Assembly (NCBI GenBank): GCA_903853285.1
Contig: CAINTF010000056.1
Location: 1-5,415 of the forward strand
Origin: an uncultured Acidimicrobium sp.
GTDB lineage: Bacteria > Actinomycetota > Acidimicrobiia > Acidimicrobiales > Ilumatobacteraceae
Reading direction: 5' to 3'
DNA length: 5,415 bases
The translations under genes were made by a program, and so were the position numbers. The notes under the pieces were generated by a model, which was not told the DNA's origin, searched no databases, and worked only from the letters and a program-made list of their open reading frames with translations. Numbering within the stretch: position 1 is the first letter of the stretch; every line of letters begins with the position of its first letter. This document shows positions 4,722 to 5,415 of this stretch, piece after piece.

Positions 4722-5415
4722 CAGCCTTGAAGCCCTCTTCGAGGTCGGCCAAAATGTCGTCGATTGTCTCGAGACCGACCGACAAGCGCACGAGGCCTGG
4801 AAATACTCCAGTTGACTTTTGCTCTTCTGGAGTCAGCTGACTGTGCGTCGTTGATGCTGGGTGGATCACAAGGCTTCGCACGTCGCCAATGTTGGCAACA
4901 TGGCTGTGCAACGTGAGGCCTGCCACAAACTTCTGACCGGCTTCGACGCCACCCTTGATGTTGAATGCAAGCACAGAGCCGTAACCCTTGCCATTGCCGT
5001 ACTTCTTTGCACGCTCGTGCCACTTGCTGGTGGTGAGACCTGCATAGAACACTTCTTCAACCTGTGGATGCTTGGCCAAGAACTCACCAACTTTTTGCGC
5101 GTTAGCCCAGTGACGCTCCATACGGAACGACAATGTCTCGAGACCTTGCAAGAAGTTGAACGCATTGTCTGGCGTAGTTGCCATACCCAAGTCGCGCAAC
5201 ATCTGCACGCGAGCTTTGATGATGAACGAACCGTGACCAAGTGCTGGCCAGTATGCGAGACCGTGGTACGACGGATCTGGCTCGGTGAAGTTTGGAAACT
5301 TGTCGTTTTGACCGAAGTCAAACTTGCCACCGTCGATGATTGCTCCACCGATTGATGTGCCGTGACCGCCGATGAACTTGGTGAGCGAATGCACGACGAT
5401 GTCTGCGCCCCACTC
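4711..5415 (-). CDS. metY: O-acetylhomoserine sulfhydrylase (MetY-type), C-terminal half, partial
   Basis: A PLP-dependent cytoplasmic enzyme that converts O-acetylhomoserine and sulfide to homocysteine in methionine synthesis. The visible 234 residues run from EWGADIVVHSLTK at the window edge to a TAA stop at 4711; the N-terminal part lies beyond the right edge. The PLP-binding lysine is in HSLTKFIGGHG (codon 5377-5379). Other family marks are GAIIDGGKFDFG, a FNFLQGLETLSFRMERH segment, HPASTTHSQLTPEEQ and the C-terminal VRLSVGLETIDDILADLEEG. The combination of GGHGTSIGG and the long insert after the lysine fits the OAH sulfhydrylase branch better than cystathionine gamma-synthase or MetZ. 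There is no clear terminator before pstC, so some read-through into pst is possible. Confidence 0.9.
   Translation of the reverse strand, partial: EWGADIVVHSLTKFIGGHGTSIGGAIIDGGKFDFGQNDKFPNFTEPDPSYHGLAYWPALGHGSFIIKARVQMLRDLGMATTPDNAFNFLQGLETLSFRMERHWANAQKVGEFLAKHPQVEEVFYAGLTTSKWHERAKKYGNGKGYGSVLAFNIKGGVEAGQKFVAGLTLHSHVANIGDVRSLVIHPASTTHSQLTPEEQKSTGVFPGLVRLSVGLETIDDILADLEEGFKAAKA

Noticed and set aside
4861..5355. Plus-strand 164-codon and minus-strand 160-codon open frames within metY
   Set aside because: Both are alternative frames of the well-supported metY reading frame and lack recognisable domains.

Overview
This window comes from an actinobacterium-like genome with roughly balanced base composition. 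Three things point there: direct repeats of the GTTCACC type spaced by 11 bases, as in actinobacterial PhoP boxes; a partial protein tail resembling actinobacterial PAC2-family proteins; and a PstA with an extra N-terminal membrane pair, as in some actinobacteria. The moderate GC content would suit an aquatic or Acidimicrobiia-like lineage better than a high-GC streptomycete. That placement is an inference, and no rRNA or marker gene is present to confirm it.

Layout from left to right. Bases 1-92 are the last 29 codons of a plus-strand gene, probably PAC2 family. A strong hairpin at 108-137 separates it from a convergent minus-strand block and probably terminates both. The minus strand then carries a complete high-affinity phosphate ABC transporter, transcribed right to left: pstC (3614-4606), pstA (2556-3617), pstB (1687-2559) and pstS (184-1548). 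Upstream of it, at 4711-5415, is the C-terminal half of an O-acetylhomoserine sulfhydrylase (MetY type) that runs off the right edge.

How it works together. PstS captures phosphate outside the membrane, PstC and PstA form the channel, and PstB hydrolyses ATP. pstC/pstA and pstA/pstB overlap by four bases (ATGA and GTGA), so the three membrane-complex genes are translationally coupled. pstS comes last, after a 138-base gap. Both the gap before pstC and the gap before pstS contain 11-base direct repeats of a GTTCACC-like heptamer, so the operon appears to have a main phosphate-starvation promoter before pstC and a second one dedicated to pstS. No phoU, phoR or phoP lies in the window.

The most unusual features are in PstS. 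It has a lysine-rich, probably beta-structured insertion of about 100 residues just before the conserved phosphate-binding RSDGSGTT segment. It also has a signal peptide with no lipobox cysteine, and no cysteine anywhere. I see no mobile element, CRISPR array, tRNA or rRNA, and no wholly new system. The points of interest are the PstS architecture and the dual Pho-type control.
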